From an uncultured Pontibacter sp. (GTDB lineage Bacteria > Bacteroidota > Bacteroidia > Cytophagales > Hymenobacteraceae), in assembly GCA_947499125.1 (NCBI GenBank), contig CANMMP010000003.1:186001-250000 (forward strand): a DNA stretch of 64,000 bases, read 5' to 3'. Below the pieces are notes generated by a model. That model did no database searches, was not told the DNA's origin, and saw only the letters and a list, made by a program, of their open reading frames with translations. Position numbers and translations under genes: made by a program. Positions 9,314 to 17,694 of this stretch are shown one piece after another; position 1 is the first letter of the stretch, and each line of letters opens with the position of its first letter.

Positions 9314-9751
9314 TTAGTTTACAGCAAAATAATCGAGCCAGTCTTCGGCTTCGGAAGTAGTGGAAAAGTTGCGGTGCTGGAAAGCTATTTTGCTTAAAAC
9401 CTCAAGTAACTGCAGGCTCGCAATTTTATCATTAGGTGCTACAATGGCTACTTTCTGTACGCCTGCTTCGTCGAGGAGCTGCTGCGATTTAAAGTGCAGT
9501 TCGTTCAGTTCCTGCGGATGCGTGATCATGGAGTGAAGGTCGGTGAGCACCGTAAATCCAGGGCTTGTATGCGAAATAGCTTTTCCCCAATCTGATAGCA
9601 GCTCAGGTACAGCAGATTTGTTTTTCCAGAAACCATGTATCGTAAAATATACCCTGTTCTTAGACTTGTCATACAGCAACTGATAGCACGTATTGTTTGC
9701 TATCTCGGTATGAGCTTGTTCAGGAGCGGTATCTTGTGTTGTACTTAACAT
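9314..9751 (-). CDS. Small STAS/SpoIIAA-like protein
   Basis: 145-residue soluble protein of unknown function. The pattern NRVYFTIHGFW...SPGFTVLTDLHSM...VQKVAIVAPNDKIASLQLLEVL alternates strands and helices as in SpoIIAA-like/STAS folds, which often bind small ligands or signalling partners. This fold assignment is an inference from the pattern only. There is no signal peptide and the protein is likely cytoplasmic. It is flanked by the SLC13 gene downstream (174 bp) and by the glycerophosphodiesterase upstream on the same strand, with gaps that suggest its own promoter. Confidence 0.6.
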   Translation of the reverse strand: MLSTTQDTAPEQAHTEIANNTCYQLLYDKSKNRVYFTIHGFWKNKSAVPELLSDWGKAISHTSPGFTVLTDLHSMITHPQELNELHFKSQQLLDEAGVQKVAIVAPNDKIASLQLLEVLSKIAFQHRNFSTTSEAEDWLDYFAVN

Positions 9752-9812
9752 GGTTGTGTTGTGTACGCAGATACTAACTGGCGGCTTTATACTTTATTAA
9801 GTTTCTGTTGTC

Positions 9813-10658
9813 TTAATCTGTATTCCTGATTGTATTAAGTACCAGGTCCGGATAATCTGTAATAATTCCATCCACTTGCAGCGCAATTAAATTTTGCACT
9901 GTTAAGGCATCGTTCACTGTCCAGGTAAAGCATTTTATACTTTTCTCCCCTAGTAACTGCATCAGGCTACTATCCAGTAACCTGTAATGTGGATTATAAG
10001 CATAAGGTATAAAACCAAGCTGTTGCAAACGTATTTCCGGTGGAGTCAGGTCTTCGGTAAGTAGGCCCAGTTTTATAGTTGGCCGTAACTGGTGTAGCAC
10101 CTGCAATAGCCTCACATCAAACGACTGCACCATAACTGAGCCTCCCAGGTTATAGTTATCCAGTACCTTTAACAAGGTCTCCGCAAAAACCCCGGGCTCC
10201 GGATAAAAGATATTATCCCCTTCCGGGAAAGATTTTATCTCGATGTTAAAGTATGGTTCCTGCAGTTTATAGTTCAGGCTATAGTTTCGTACGGCTTCTA
10301 TAACTTCGGAAAGCAATGGTTTGTAAGCAGGCAGGTTATGTTGCTGCCTGAACCGTGGATGCGGTTTCAACCCACAATCGTATAGCTGTATAGTTTGATA
10401 AGGCAGGTTATAGATGTTGTGTTGGGCTTCTTCTTCCGGGGTTATAGTTTCGCCATTGGGTTTCAGGCAAAACTCCGATGCAAACCAGGCCTCATGCGAC
10501 ACCAGTACCTGTTTGTCTCCTGTTATTACTATGTCCAGTTCCAGGGCATCAGCGCCGAGTTCTGTCGCTTTTAAAAAGGCCGGTATAGTGTTTTCAGGAA
10601 GCAGGCCCCGACAACCACGATGGCCGTGTACTTCTATTTGCTTCAGGCCTGCACCCAC
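9813..10658 (-). CDS. Glycerophosphodiester phosphodiesterase family protein
   Basis: 281 residues with a TIM-barrel GDPD domain. The catalytic signature is present: HGHRGCRGLLPENT gives His13, Arg14 and Glu22, LELDIVITGD gives Glu40 and Asp42, and His55 follows in VSHE. The C-terminal part ends with CFTWTVND and DGIITDYPDLV, both typical. It hydrolyses glycerophosphodiesters to glycerol-3-phosphate and an alcohol. No signal peptide is visible, which suggests a cytoplasmic enzyme. The start codon is GTG, only 4 bp after the fasciclin gene's stop, so the two are probably co-transcribed. Confidence 0.9.
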   Translation of the reverse strand: MGAGLKQIEVHGHRGCRGLLPENTIPAFLKATELGADALELDIVITGDKQVLVSHEAWFASEFCLKPNGETITPEEEAQHNIYNLPYQTIQLYDCGLKPHPRFRQQHNLPAYKPLLSEVIEAVRNYSLNYKLQEPYFNIEIKSFPEGDNIFYPEPGVFAETLLKVLDNYNLGGSVMVQSFDVRLLQVLHQLRPTIKLGLLTEDLTPPEIRLQQLGFIPYAYNPHYRLLDSSLMQLLGEKSIKCFTWTVNDALTVQNLIALQVDGIITDYPDLVLNTIRNTD

Positions 10659-10662
10659 TCCC

Positions 10663-11139
10663 CTAAAAACTCAGTGCGCTGCTTAAACCATGTATAATAC
10701 CGTTCTTTACTTCGGTATCGGGCTTTGTTATACTTACACCATTAATCAAGGTGTTCTTTTTCCGGCAGATGGTTATAGTTTTGCCGTTAAGGGCCTCTAA
10801 TTTAGCTCCGTCTTTCAGGTCTTTTTCGGTGTAACGGCCTTTTACAAGGTGGCCAGCCATTACCAGGCGTATACGCTCAGCTGGTTCGTTCTTCAGATTT
10901 GTGAGGTCAGCTTCGGGCGGAGCAAATAAAGTATAAGGCGAGTTGCCCGATAACACAGGCACCAGTCCGGCAGTTGTTAAAAGGTCTATCAGCACGGGCC
11001 GTTCTTTCATGATGTGTTCGATCATGGTTGTGCGGGCCATTTCGGCTGAGGCCACATCCTGGGCCTTTATATGTATAGTTGGCGCTGCAAAAACTGCCAG
11101 GGTAAGCAGTAGCAGCAGTTGTTTTTTAAGCGCTTGCAT
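10663..11139 (-). CDS. Secreted fasciclin (FAS1) domain protein
   Basis: 158 residues: a signal peptide (about 1-26) followed by one FAS1 domain. Supporting stretches are SPYTLFAPPEADLTNL (the H1-like motif), RIRLVMAGHLVKGRYTEKDLKDG and LEALNGKTITICRKKNTLINGVSITKPDTEVKNGIIHGLSSAL, the last containing the H2-like end. FAS1 domains mediate adhesion or carbohydrate binding at the cell surface. It is immediately upstream of the glycerophosphodiesterase gene (4 bp). Confidence 0.85.
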   Translation of the reverse strand: MQALKKQLLLLLTLAVFAAPTIHIKAQDVASAEMARTTMIEHIMKERPVLIDLLTTAGLVPVLSGNSPYTLFAPPEADLTNLKNEPAERIRLVMAGHLVKGRYTEKDLKDGAKLEALNGKTITICRKKNTLINGVSITKPDTEVKNGIIHGLSSALSF

Positions 11140-11230
11140 GGTAATAAGTTGTTTGTATCCAACCTCTTATACGCAGCAGCTCTCACAAAGTAAGGTACTA
11201 TTCCAGTAAAGTAATTGACAATCAGCTTAA

Positions 11231-11857
11231 TTAAAACGGAAGCCTCCAGCTGGCTATCTGCTCTACAAAATTTGGCGCAGCCTGCGGAACAATGGCTATA
11301 CTTAGCACAAACCCATAAAGCGCTCCGTAAAAGTGCGCATCGTGGTTAATGTTATCGCCCATCTTTCTGCTGGAATAATATGAATAGATAAGGTAAAGTA
11401 TACCAAGTATAAACCCAGGAATACAAAGCACTGCATACAAGCAGATATCCTGAGTAGGGTAAAATAAAATGCTGGAGAAAACTACTGCTGCCACTCCGCC
11501 TGACGCACCCAAAGCTCTGTAACCCGGGTTATGCCTGTGTTTGATATAAGTTGGGATATCTGAAACTGTAATGCCCCCGATGTAAATAAGCAGGTATAGC
11601 AGAACGCCGGTTGTTGTCCCGAAAAGCCCCATAAAAGTATACTCCACGTTTGTACCGAAGAAGTATAGCGTAAACATATTAAAGAACAGGTGCGTGAAAT
11701 CGCCGTGCAGAAAACCGGATGTGATAAAGCGATACCAGGAATTGTCGCGGTTTACTGTGTAAGGGTAAAAGATCCACTTCTCCATAAGAGAATGGTTACT
11801 AAACGCATACCAGGAAATACCGGCAGTAATAATGATAAGTATAAGGGTAACACTCAT
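11231..11857 (-). CDS. Rhomboid-family intramembrane serine protease
   Basis: 208 residues with about six membrane helices. The catalytic serine lies in GASGGV (Ser119) and the histidine in AHFYGALYG (His175); the conserved HGDFTHLFFN segment (51-60) supplies the oxyanion-side His and Asn. All elements of an active rhomboid are therefore present. Rhomboids cleave membrane proteins within or next to a transmembrane helix; the substrate is unknown. It is a single gene on the minus strand, with separate spacing from both neighbours. Confidence 0.9.
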   Translation of the reverse strand: MSVTLILIIITAGISWYAFSNHSLMEKWIFYPYTVNRDNSWYRFITSGFLHGDFTHLFFNMFTLYFFGTNVEYTFMGLFGTTTGVLLYLLIYIGGITVSDIPTYIKHRHNPGYRALGASGGVAAVVFSSILFYPTQDICLYAVLCIPGFILGILYLIYSYYSSRKMGDNINHDAHFYGALYGFVLSIAIVPQAAPNFVEQIASWRLPF

Positions 11858-11990
11858 TTTTTAATTTTGAACTAAGCTTTTTAAGATTTTATAGGTTACT
11901 GGATCAGACCAGTGATTCATCTAACTTGTATGATTCCAGACTATAGGTTCAATAACTATAAAGATCCTGATCCATACAAACAATCAGCAA

Positions 11991-12965
11991 TTAACTATCC
12001 CGCTCCATTAACTGCAGGGCCAAACCACGGATGGTGGCTTTTCGCTCATCTGTTAAGGCAATAGCATCCAGGTGGTTCAGTGCTTCTTTAAAGTATAGGT
12101 CTATCTGCTCTTCGGTCTGCTGACGGATGTTGAGGTCGTCGTATACTTTGGTGATAGCTTGTACTTTGGCTTCGGCGGTATGGTCCTGGGTAATATTGCG
12201 CCAGCTTTTTATAGTTTCCAGTTGCTCGCCGGTTGCCTGTTCCAGCGCTTTCAGCATCAGGAAAGTCTTTTTATCAGATAAGATATCCCCACCAACCTGC
12301 TTGCCAAACTTATCTTTATCACCATACACATCTAGCAGGTCGTCGCGCAACTGGAAGGCAATACCAATGTTATTTCCGAAAAGTCGCAGGTGCTCAGCAT
12401 CAGCATCAGGTGCACCTTGCAGTATAGCTCCCAGTTCTAAAGCAAAACCAAGCAACACAGCCGTTTTAAGGGTTATCATCTGAATATATTCCGGAATGCT
12501 AACTTCGGTGCGCTGCTCAAAATTCATATCCAGTTGCTGGCCTTCGCATACTTCGGCAGCTGTTTTACTGAACAATGCCAGCACCTTTGCCAGCTTGTCT
12601 GGCTCCACTTGCGTCATCAGTTCGTAAGCACGAACCAGCATCACGTCGCCGCTCAATATAGCTATGTTGGCATTCCATTTTTCGTGCACGGTTTGCTGCC
12701 CACGGCGCAACGGCGCTTTGTCCATGATGTCGTCGTGCATGAGCGTGAAGTTGTGGAAAACTTCTACCCCTGCAGCAGGCAAAAGCGCCTTCTCGATATC
12801 ATCATCAAACATTTTAGCCGACAAAAGCACCAGCATTGGCCGGATACGTTTGCCGCCAAGCGCCATAATATAGCGGATGGGTTCGTATAGTTCGGATGGT
12901 TGCTCGCCGTAACGAAGCGTACTCAACGTACGGTTTATCTTTTCAGACAGGATGTTGATATCCAC
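11991..12965 (-). CDS. Polyprenyl diphosphate synthase family protein
   Basis: 324 residues, trans-type isoprenyl diphosphate synthase. It has both Asp-rich motifs: DDIMD (78-82), followed by the conserved RRG, and DDLLD (208-212). GGKRIRP (38-44) supplies the diphosphate-binding Lys and Arg. It elongates allylic diphosphates with isopentenyl diphosphate; chain length (farnesyl/geranylgeranyl or longer, for example for menaquinone) is not decidable here. The start codon is GTG, 7 bp after the RNase R stop, so rnr and this gene are likely one transcript. Confidence 0.92.
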   Translation of the reverse strand: MDINILSEKINRTLSTLRYGEQPSELYEPIRYIMALGGKRIRPMLVLLSAKMFDDDIEKALLPAAGVEVFHNFTLMHDDIMDKAPLRRGQQTVHEKWNANIAILSGDVMLVRAYELMTQVEPDKLAKVLALFSKTAAEVCEGQQLDMNFEQRTEVSIPEYIQMITLKTAVLLGFALELGAILQGAPDADAEHLRLFGNNIGIAFQLRDDLLDVYGDKDKFGKQVGGDILSDKKTFLMLKALEQATGEQLETIKSWRNITQDHTAEAKVQAITKVYDDLNIRQQTEEQIDLYFKEALNHLDAIALTDERKATIRGLALQLMERDS

Positions 12966-12972
12966 AGGGTGC

Positions 12973-15276
12973 TTAATGTGTTTTTAATGTTTCTATCAGT
13001 TCCAGATCGATGGTACGGTCGTTCAGGTTGGCGCTTACAACTTCTACCAGCACTTCGTCGCCAAACGAAATAATACGCTTGCTCTGTCGGCCAATAATGC
13101 GGTAGTTGTTCGCATCCAGTTCATAGTAGTCGTCGTCCAAACTCGACAGTCGTACCATGCCTTCGCACTTGTTCTCCTCGATCTCCACAAATATACCCCA
13201 TTCTGTAACACCAGACACAATTCCTTTGTATTGGTTGCCGATCGTGTCCTTCATAAACTCAACCTGCTTATACTTAATAGACGCACGCTCGGCATCGGCT
13301 GCGCGTTTTTCCATTTCAGATGAGTGTTGGCATTTTGCTTCGTATTCGTCTTTCTCCGTTGAGGGGCCACCATCCAGGTAGTGCTGCAACAGGCGGTGCG
13401 CCATCATATCAGGGTAGCGACGAATTGGAGATGTAAAGTGCGAGTAGTGTGCGAATGCCAGACCAAAGTGGCCTTCCGGCTCGGTGCTATACTTTGCTTT
13501 CGCCATCGTACGGATTGCCAGGTTCTGCAGTACGTTCTGTTCTGGTTTGCCTTCGGTTTCTTCGGCCAGGTTGTTCAGTTCTGCTGATATGTTGCCGTCC
13601 GGGTCTACTTTGTAGCCAAACTTGCGGGCAAAAATCGAGAAGGTACTTAACTTATCAGGATCCGGGGCGCCGTGCGTACGGTAAACCATAGTCGGGCGCT
13701 TTTTGCCTGAACCCATGTTATACACAAACTCTGCTACCTTTTTATTAGCCAATAGCATGAATTCTTCAATCAGTTTGTGGGCATCCTTGCGCTCTTTTAC
13801 ATAAATGTATAGTGGCTTGCCGTTATCGTCCAGCTTAAACTTAACTTCTGTGGTCTCGAAACTGATGGCGCCATTCTTAAAGCGTTTGTCTTTTAGCTTT
13901 TTGGCAATACCGTTCAGGATGTTGATCTCTTCTGCAAAGTCGCCTTCGCCGGTTTCGATACGTTCCTGGGCTTCTTCGTAAGCAAATCTTCGGTCAGAGT
14001 AAATGACAGTGCGACCAAACCATTCGCTGTATAGTTTGCCGTTATCATCCAGTTCAAAAACTGCCGAGAAAGTCAGCTTCTCTTCGTTAGGGCGCAACGA
14101 GCAAAGGCCGTTTGAGAGACGCTCAGGCAACATTGGCACCGTTCTATCCACAAGGTAAACCGACGTAGCTCTGTGGAAAGCTTCCTTCTCCAGTATCGTT
14201 TTTGGCTGCACATAATGCGTTACATCGGCAATGTGCACCCCAATTTCCCAGTTACCGTTCTCCAGTTTCTGTATCGACAAGGCATCATCAAAGTCCTTGG
14301 CATCGGCCGGGTCAATGGTAAAAGTGGTTACATCTCTGAAATCACGGCGCTTGGAAATTTCTTCTGCTGTGATCTTATCGGAAATGCTTTCAGCTTCTTC
14401 TTCCACCGTCTCCGGAAACTCGAATGGCAAACCAAACTCTGCCATAATAGAGTGTATCTCGGCTTCATGCTCACCAGCCGGACCAAATACGCGGGTTACT
14501 TCACCGGTTGGGTTTTTGCCCGGCTTATCTGGCCACTCTGTAATTTTAACCAGTACTTTGTCACCATTATTAGCGCCGTTAAGTCCTCGCTCGCCCACGA
14601 AAATATCGAAGTATAGTTTCTTGAAATCCGGAACTACAAAGCCAAAGTTCTTCGATAGCTGTATAATACCTACCAGTTCTTCGCGGCGGCGTTCTATAAT
14701 TTCCACAACTATACCTTCAGCACGTCCGCCTTCATAAGTCGGCAGTACTTCTACTTTAACGGTATCACCATCCATCGCATAGTTCAGGTGCTCCCGGAAT
14801 ACGCGCACATCGTCTTCGGTTTGCTCCGACACAATGTAGGCATACTTGTTATTGGCCATATCAACCCTGCCGATAATAATTTCTACCTTCAGGTTAAGCG
14901 TATACTTGTCTTCATCGATTACCAGGATGCGACCATCAGACAGAAGCGCACGAAGCATATCTGAAACCTGTTCACGTCCTTTTTTATCTACCACCCCTAA
15001 GCGGCGGTGTATCTGGCGAAGTGTAAATTCTGTATCGGGATTTTTAGAGAACAGCTCCAACACAATGCCTTTTGCTGATCTGTCGCGACCTCCAGCTTTG
15101 CGGCCTGATGACTCTCTTCTGTCACCTGACCGGCCTCTGCCACCACCTGATGTTTCTCTTTTAGGTGAGTCACCGCGTGGTGCTCCGTCTTTTCTTGATG
15201 ACTCGCCACGGCGGGAGCCACTTTTGTCGTTGCGGCCTTTACCTCTGCCGCCAGTGTTATCTCTTTTACTTCTCAT
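12973..15276 (-). CDS. rnr: Ribonuclease R
   Basis: 767 residues. Order: a basic, Arg/Gly/Ser-rich disordered tail (about 1-68), a winged-helix/cold-shock region (about 70-260), the RNB catalytic domain with DPADAKDFDD (322-331) holding the metal-binding aspartates, and a C-terminal S1 domain (about 670-760, GIFVEIEENKCEGMVRLSSL). It degrades structured RNA 3' to 5' processively and takes part in rRNA quality control. The ATG start is supported by the basic tail beginning at once. It leads a likely operon with the polyprenyl synthase, which starts 7 bp downstream. Confidence 0.96.
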   Translation of the reverse strand: MRSKRDNTGGRGKGRNDKSGSRRGESSRKDGAPRGDSPKRETSGGGRGRSGDRRESSGRKAGGRDRSAKGIVLELFSKNPDTEFTLRQIHRRLGVVDKKGREQVSDMLRALLSDGRILVIDEDKYTLNLKVEIIIGRVDMANNKYAYIVSEQTEDDVRVFREHLNYAMDGDTVKVEVLPTYEGGRAEGIVVEIIERRREELVGIIQLSKNFGFVVPDFKKLYFDIFVGERGLNGANNGDKVLVKITEWPDKPGKNPTGEVTRVFGPAGEHEAEIHSIMAEFGLPFEFPETVEEEAESISDKITAEEISKRRDFRDVTTFTIDPADAKDFDDALSIQKLENGNWEIGVHIADVTHYVQPKTILEKEAFHRATSVYLVDRTVPMLPERLSNGLCSLRPNEEKLTFSAVFELDDNGKLYSEWFGRTVIYSDRRFAYEEAQERIETGEGDFAEEINILNGIAKKLKDKRFKNGAISFETTEVKFKLDDNGKPLYIYVKERKDAHKLIEEFMLLANKKVAEFVYNMGSGKKRPTMVYRTHGAPDPDKLSTFSIFARKFGYKVDPDGNISAELNNLAEETEGKPEQNVLQNLAIRTMAKAKYSTEPEGHFGLAFAHYSHFTSPIRRYPDMMAHRLLQHYLDGGPSTEKDEYEAKCQHSSEMEKRAADAERASIKYKQVEFMKDTIGNQYKGIVSGVTEWGIFVEIEENKCEGMVRLSSLDDDYYELDANNYRIIGRQSKRIISFGDEVLVEVVSANLNDRTIDLELIETLKTH

Positions 15277-16460
15277 GTATCTTATTCGTAGGAATTCAGC
15301 TCCTTTAGCTTTACTCCAATGTATTTACAAACTTTAACTTAAATAGTTTTGATACTATACGCCACAAGTAGCGCTTTGGCTAAAGTATAATTACAATTAT
15401 AGGGTAATTTATATAGAAAGCACTATATAAGTGTTATTGATAGGGAATAATGTGTGTTAAGAAAGGGTTAAGTTTTTAATTCTTCCATCATCCAGAGCGT
15501 TAGCTGAAGGATCTTATATGTCTTACCCTGTTTGTCATTTCGAGCGCAGTCGAGAAATCTTATGTGTCCTATAGTTTGATCTGCTTGCTACTTGAACCAA
15601 GCTATCCTTTCATAGTTACCTCTAATCCTGGGAGCTTTACAAACCTATAGTTTCAAATTCAACTTGGTGCCCTCACGGCCGGAAGGCCCCGTCTTCGGGC
15701 ATCGCGCTGTGCGAATCTCTTTTGCTCGCTTACTCGCAATGCCTTTCGGCACCAGATATTCACAAGGCGCTCAACCCAAAGACTGATATCTTTCGTTAGC
15801 AGCTGCTTAACTACAGTCTAAACTATAAGCTTCGACCTTTCTCGTGGCTATACTTCCGTAGGGACAGGTCGCGACCTGTCCGCTCTTGGTCTGTAACTAT
15901 AAACCTAACTATAGCTATGACAGAAACTGTCCCCTTGAGGACAAGTGAGAACGGGAGTTCGAAACTTGCGAACAAAGTTCACAGGGGTGGTTAGGCTGCA
16001 ACTATAGAACTATAGTTAATGAATTGACAGTAGCAGAAAGTCCCACTTCGAAGGGGTAAAGGGGGATGACCAACGGCAACTATAAAACTATAGCCTAGAC
16101 TACAGCAATAGAAAGAATTTCACTCCCGGGAGGGGCAGGGGTGAGTTATATTCCTTTCTTGGCTTAAGCGTAAGGGTTACCGAGAGAGGAACACTGGAGA
16201 GAGGCAAAACCTTAACTATAAAACTATTTCTATGGTAAGTTTCCTCCAACGAAAGGTAATTAAGAAATTCTTCTTCGCCCGTATTGAAGTAAGTACTTTT
16301 ATAAAATCACTATTTTCGTATTAGATTATGCAAAAGAGGGATATGAAAAGAATGAATCCATAACTTTCTGTGCTACAATTACTACTTATGGAATAATTAA
16401 GCATAGAGAGATTACACTATAGACTAAAACGAATCTGGATAGTTACAGAAATAGCGATGC
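15277..16460. repeat. Repeat-rich intergenic segment, copy B (inverted relative to copy A)
   Basis: 1,184 bp without a credible gene. From 15487 to about 16145 it repeats, on the opposite strand and in matching order, the modules of 6641-7293: two short Ile/Leu-free units at 15487-15523 and 15533-15570, a GC-rich block with TTCGGGCATCGCGCT near 15693, the CAACCCAAAGACTG segment near 15771, the 20-bp palindrome at 15862-15881, and degenerate CCC/GGG hairpins up to 16145. Identity is clearly partial. The remaining 300 bp (16150-16460) is AT-rich with nothing recognisable. Confidence 0.75.
15862..15881. repeat. 20-bp perfect palindrome, copy 2
   Basis: Identical to the palindrome at 6890-6909. 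A hairpin here would have a 10-bp GC-rich stem; as DNA it resembles a dyad protein-binding site. Its preservation while the surrounding repeat has diverged suggests either recent spread or constraint. Confidence 0.85.
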
Positions 16461-17624
16461 CTATTTATTTATATTAAACCCAATTAGCAGCTGAAGTGAA
16501 GAGTTTTGTAAATACTCGAGATCCATATCATTTTCATAGTAACTTTTTTCCGCTCTTAATTTTACTTCCATTCCTTTTAAAATATCATTGAAGTAAACCC
16601 CTGCTTCTCCCAATATGCCGTACTTCATCTCAAATTTAGAATCTTCTTCATAACCTTCGTAATAACTAAAGCGATGTGGTGTTCGCTCTATATCGCTCAG
16701 AAATGCTGTACCTACGTGAGGACCCAACGCGATAAATGGTCTGAAGTTTTTACCTTTAAAGGAATAGCGGAATAGTAACGGCACCTCTATGAAATTTACA
16801 CTAAGGGCTAAATCAACTGTGGTGGTGTTATTAATTGGAACAGGAAGATTTTTGACACTGGCCGATTTATGGCTGAATTGTAGCCCTGGCCTAAAGGATA
16901 GACCTGTATCATTTCCTAACTTTACAGAAACACCTGCTACAAAACCTAAACCGGTTTCAAATTCATCTTCGGCATTATTTCTACTCTTTTCACCATACTT
17001 AAATCGGCTCATATCTGCTCCAAGATAAACCTGAGGTTTAAGCTGAATTTTTTTTGGTACATATTTTACGACCTGTGTATCTCCAAAACCTTTGCAGGTG
17101 TTATAATAAATTACTAATGCAGATAAACCACTTAAACTATAATTTAAATTAGGAACTGTACCTGTAGTATAGTTAGTCTCTTTGCACTGACTAACGAGGA
17201 AATTAGATATTCCTGGAAATAAATTTTTTGTAACAGCCAGCACTGTGTCATTCAATTTAAGATAAAATTGTTCTTTTGATGTGGGTAATTTAAATTGGTA
17301 TAAACTTGTGTTGCCAATAATAACCTGATGAAGAAATTTTTTGGTGCCCATTACATTCTCTACAGAATAATAATTGCCTTTATCATAAGCTGCCTTAATT
17401 TCTTCCGGTCCATAAGTCTTTCCCCCTGAATTAGCATCCGATAAGATTAGCTGAGAATCACTTTTAAATTTTACTTTCCCTCTTAACGTATCTCCCTGAA
17501 TAGAAACTATGTAATCTTGTTTTACATTTTCTTGTCCTTGTGCATTAAAAGAACTCGTAATTAAGACTGCGAAAGTTATGATTTTGAAAAAGTTGATTAA
17601 GTTGCTTTCAAATAAAATCTTCAT
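16461..17624 (-). CDS. Outer-membrane beta-barrel protein (PorT-like)
   Basis: 387 residues from the ATG at 17624, which starts directly with a signal peptide (MKILFESNLINFFKIITFAV, cleavage near QGQ); a longer reading frame would need a TTG start and spoils the signal peptide. The N-terminal half (about 35-120) has short beta units of the type DTLRGKVKFKSDSQL, and the C-terminal half (about 195-387) alternates strands such as VSVKLGNDTGLSFRPGLQFSHKSA and LLFRYSFKGKNFRPFIALGPHVGTAFL, typical of PorT/OmpA-like eight-stranded barrels. Its DNA is more AT-rich than the neighbours. Function is unknown; no partner gene is adjacent. Confidence 0.75.
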   Translation of the reverse strand: MKILFESNLINFFKIITFAVLITSSFNAQGQENVKQDYIVSIQGDTLRGKVKFKSDSQLILSDANSGGKTYGPEEIKAAYDKGNYYSVENVMGTKKFLHQVIIGNTSLYQFKLPTSKEQFYLKLNDTVLAVTKNLFPGISNFLVSQCKETNYTTGTVPNLNYSLSGLSALVIYYNTCKGFGDTQVVKYVPKKIQLKPQVYLGADMSRFKYGEKSRNNAEDEFETGLGFVAGVSVKLGNDTGLSFRPGLQFSHKSASVKNLPVPINNTTTVDLALSVNFIEVPLLFRYSFKGKNFRPFIALGPHVGTAFLSDIERTPHRFSYYEGYEEDSKFEMKYGILGEAGVYFNDILKGMEVKLRAEKSYYENDMDLEYLQNSSLQLLIGFNINK

Positions 17625-17694
17625 AATCCGGAGTTGATTGTTATAACTAAAAATCAAATTTATGATTTTTTAAATATATAACTAACTATATACT

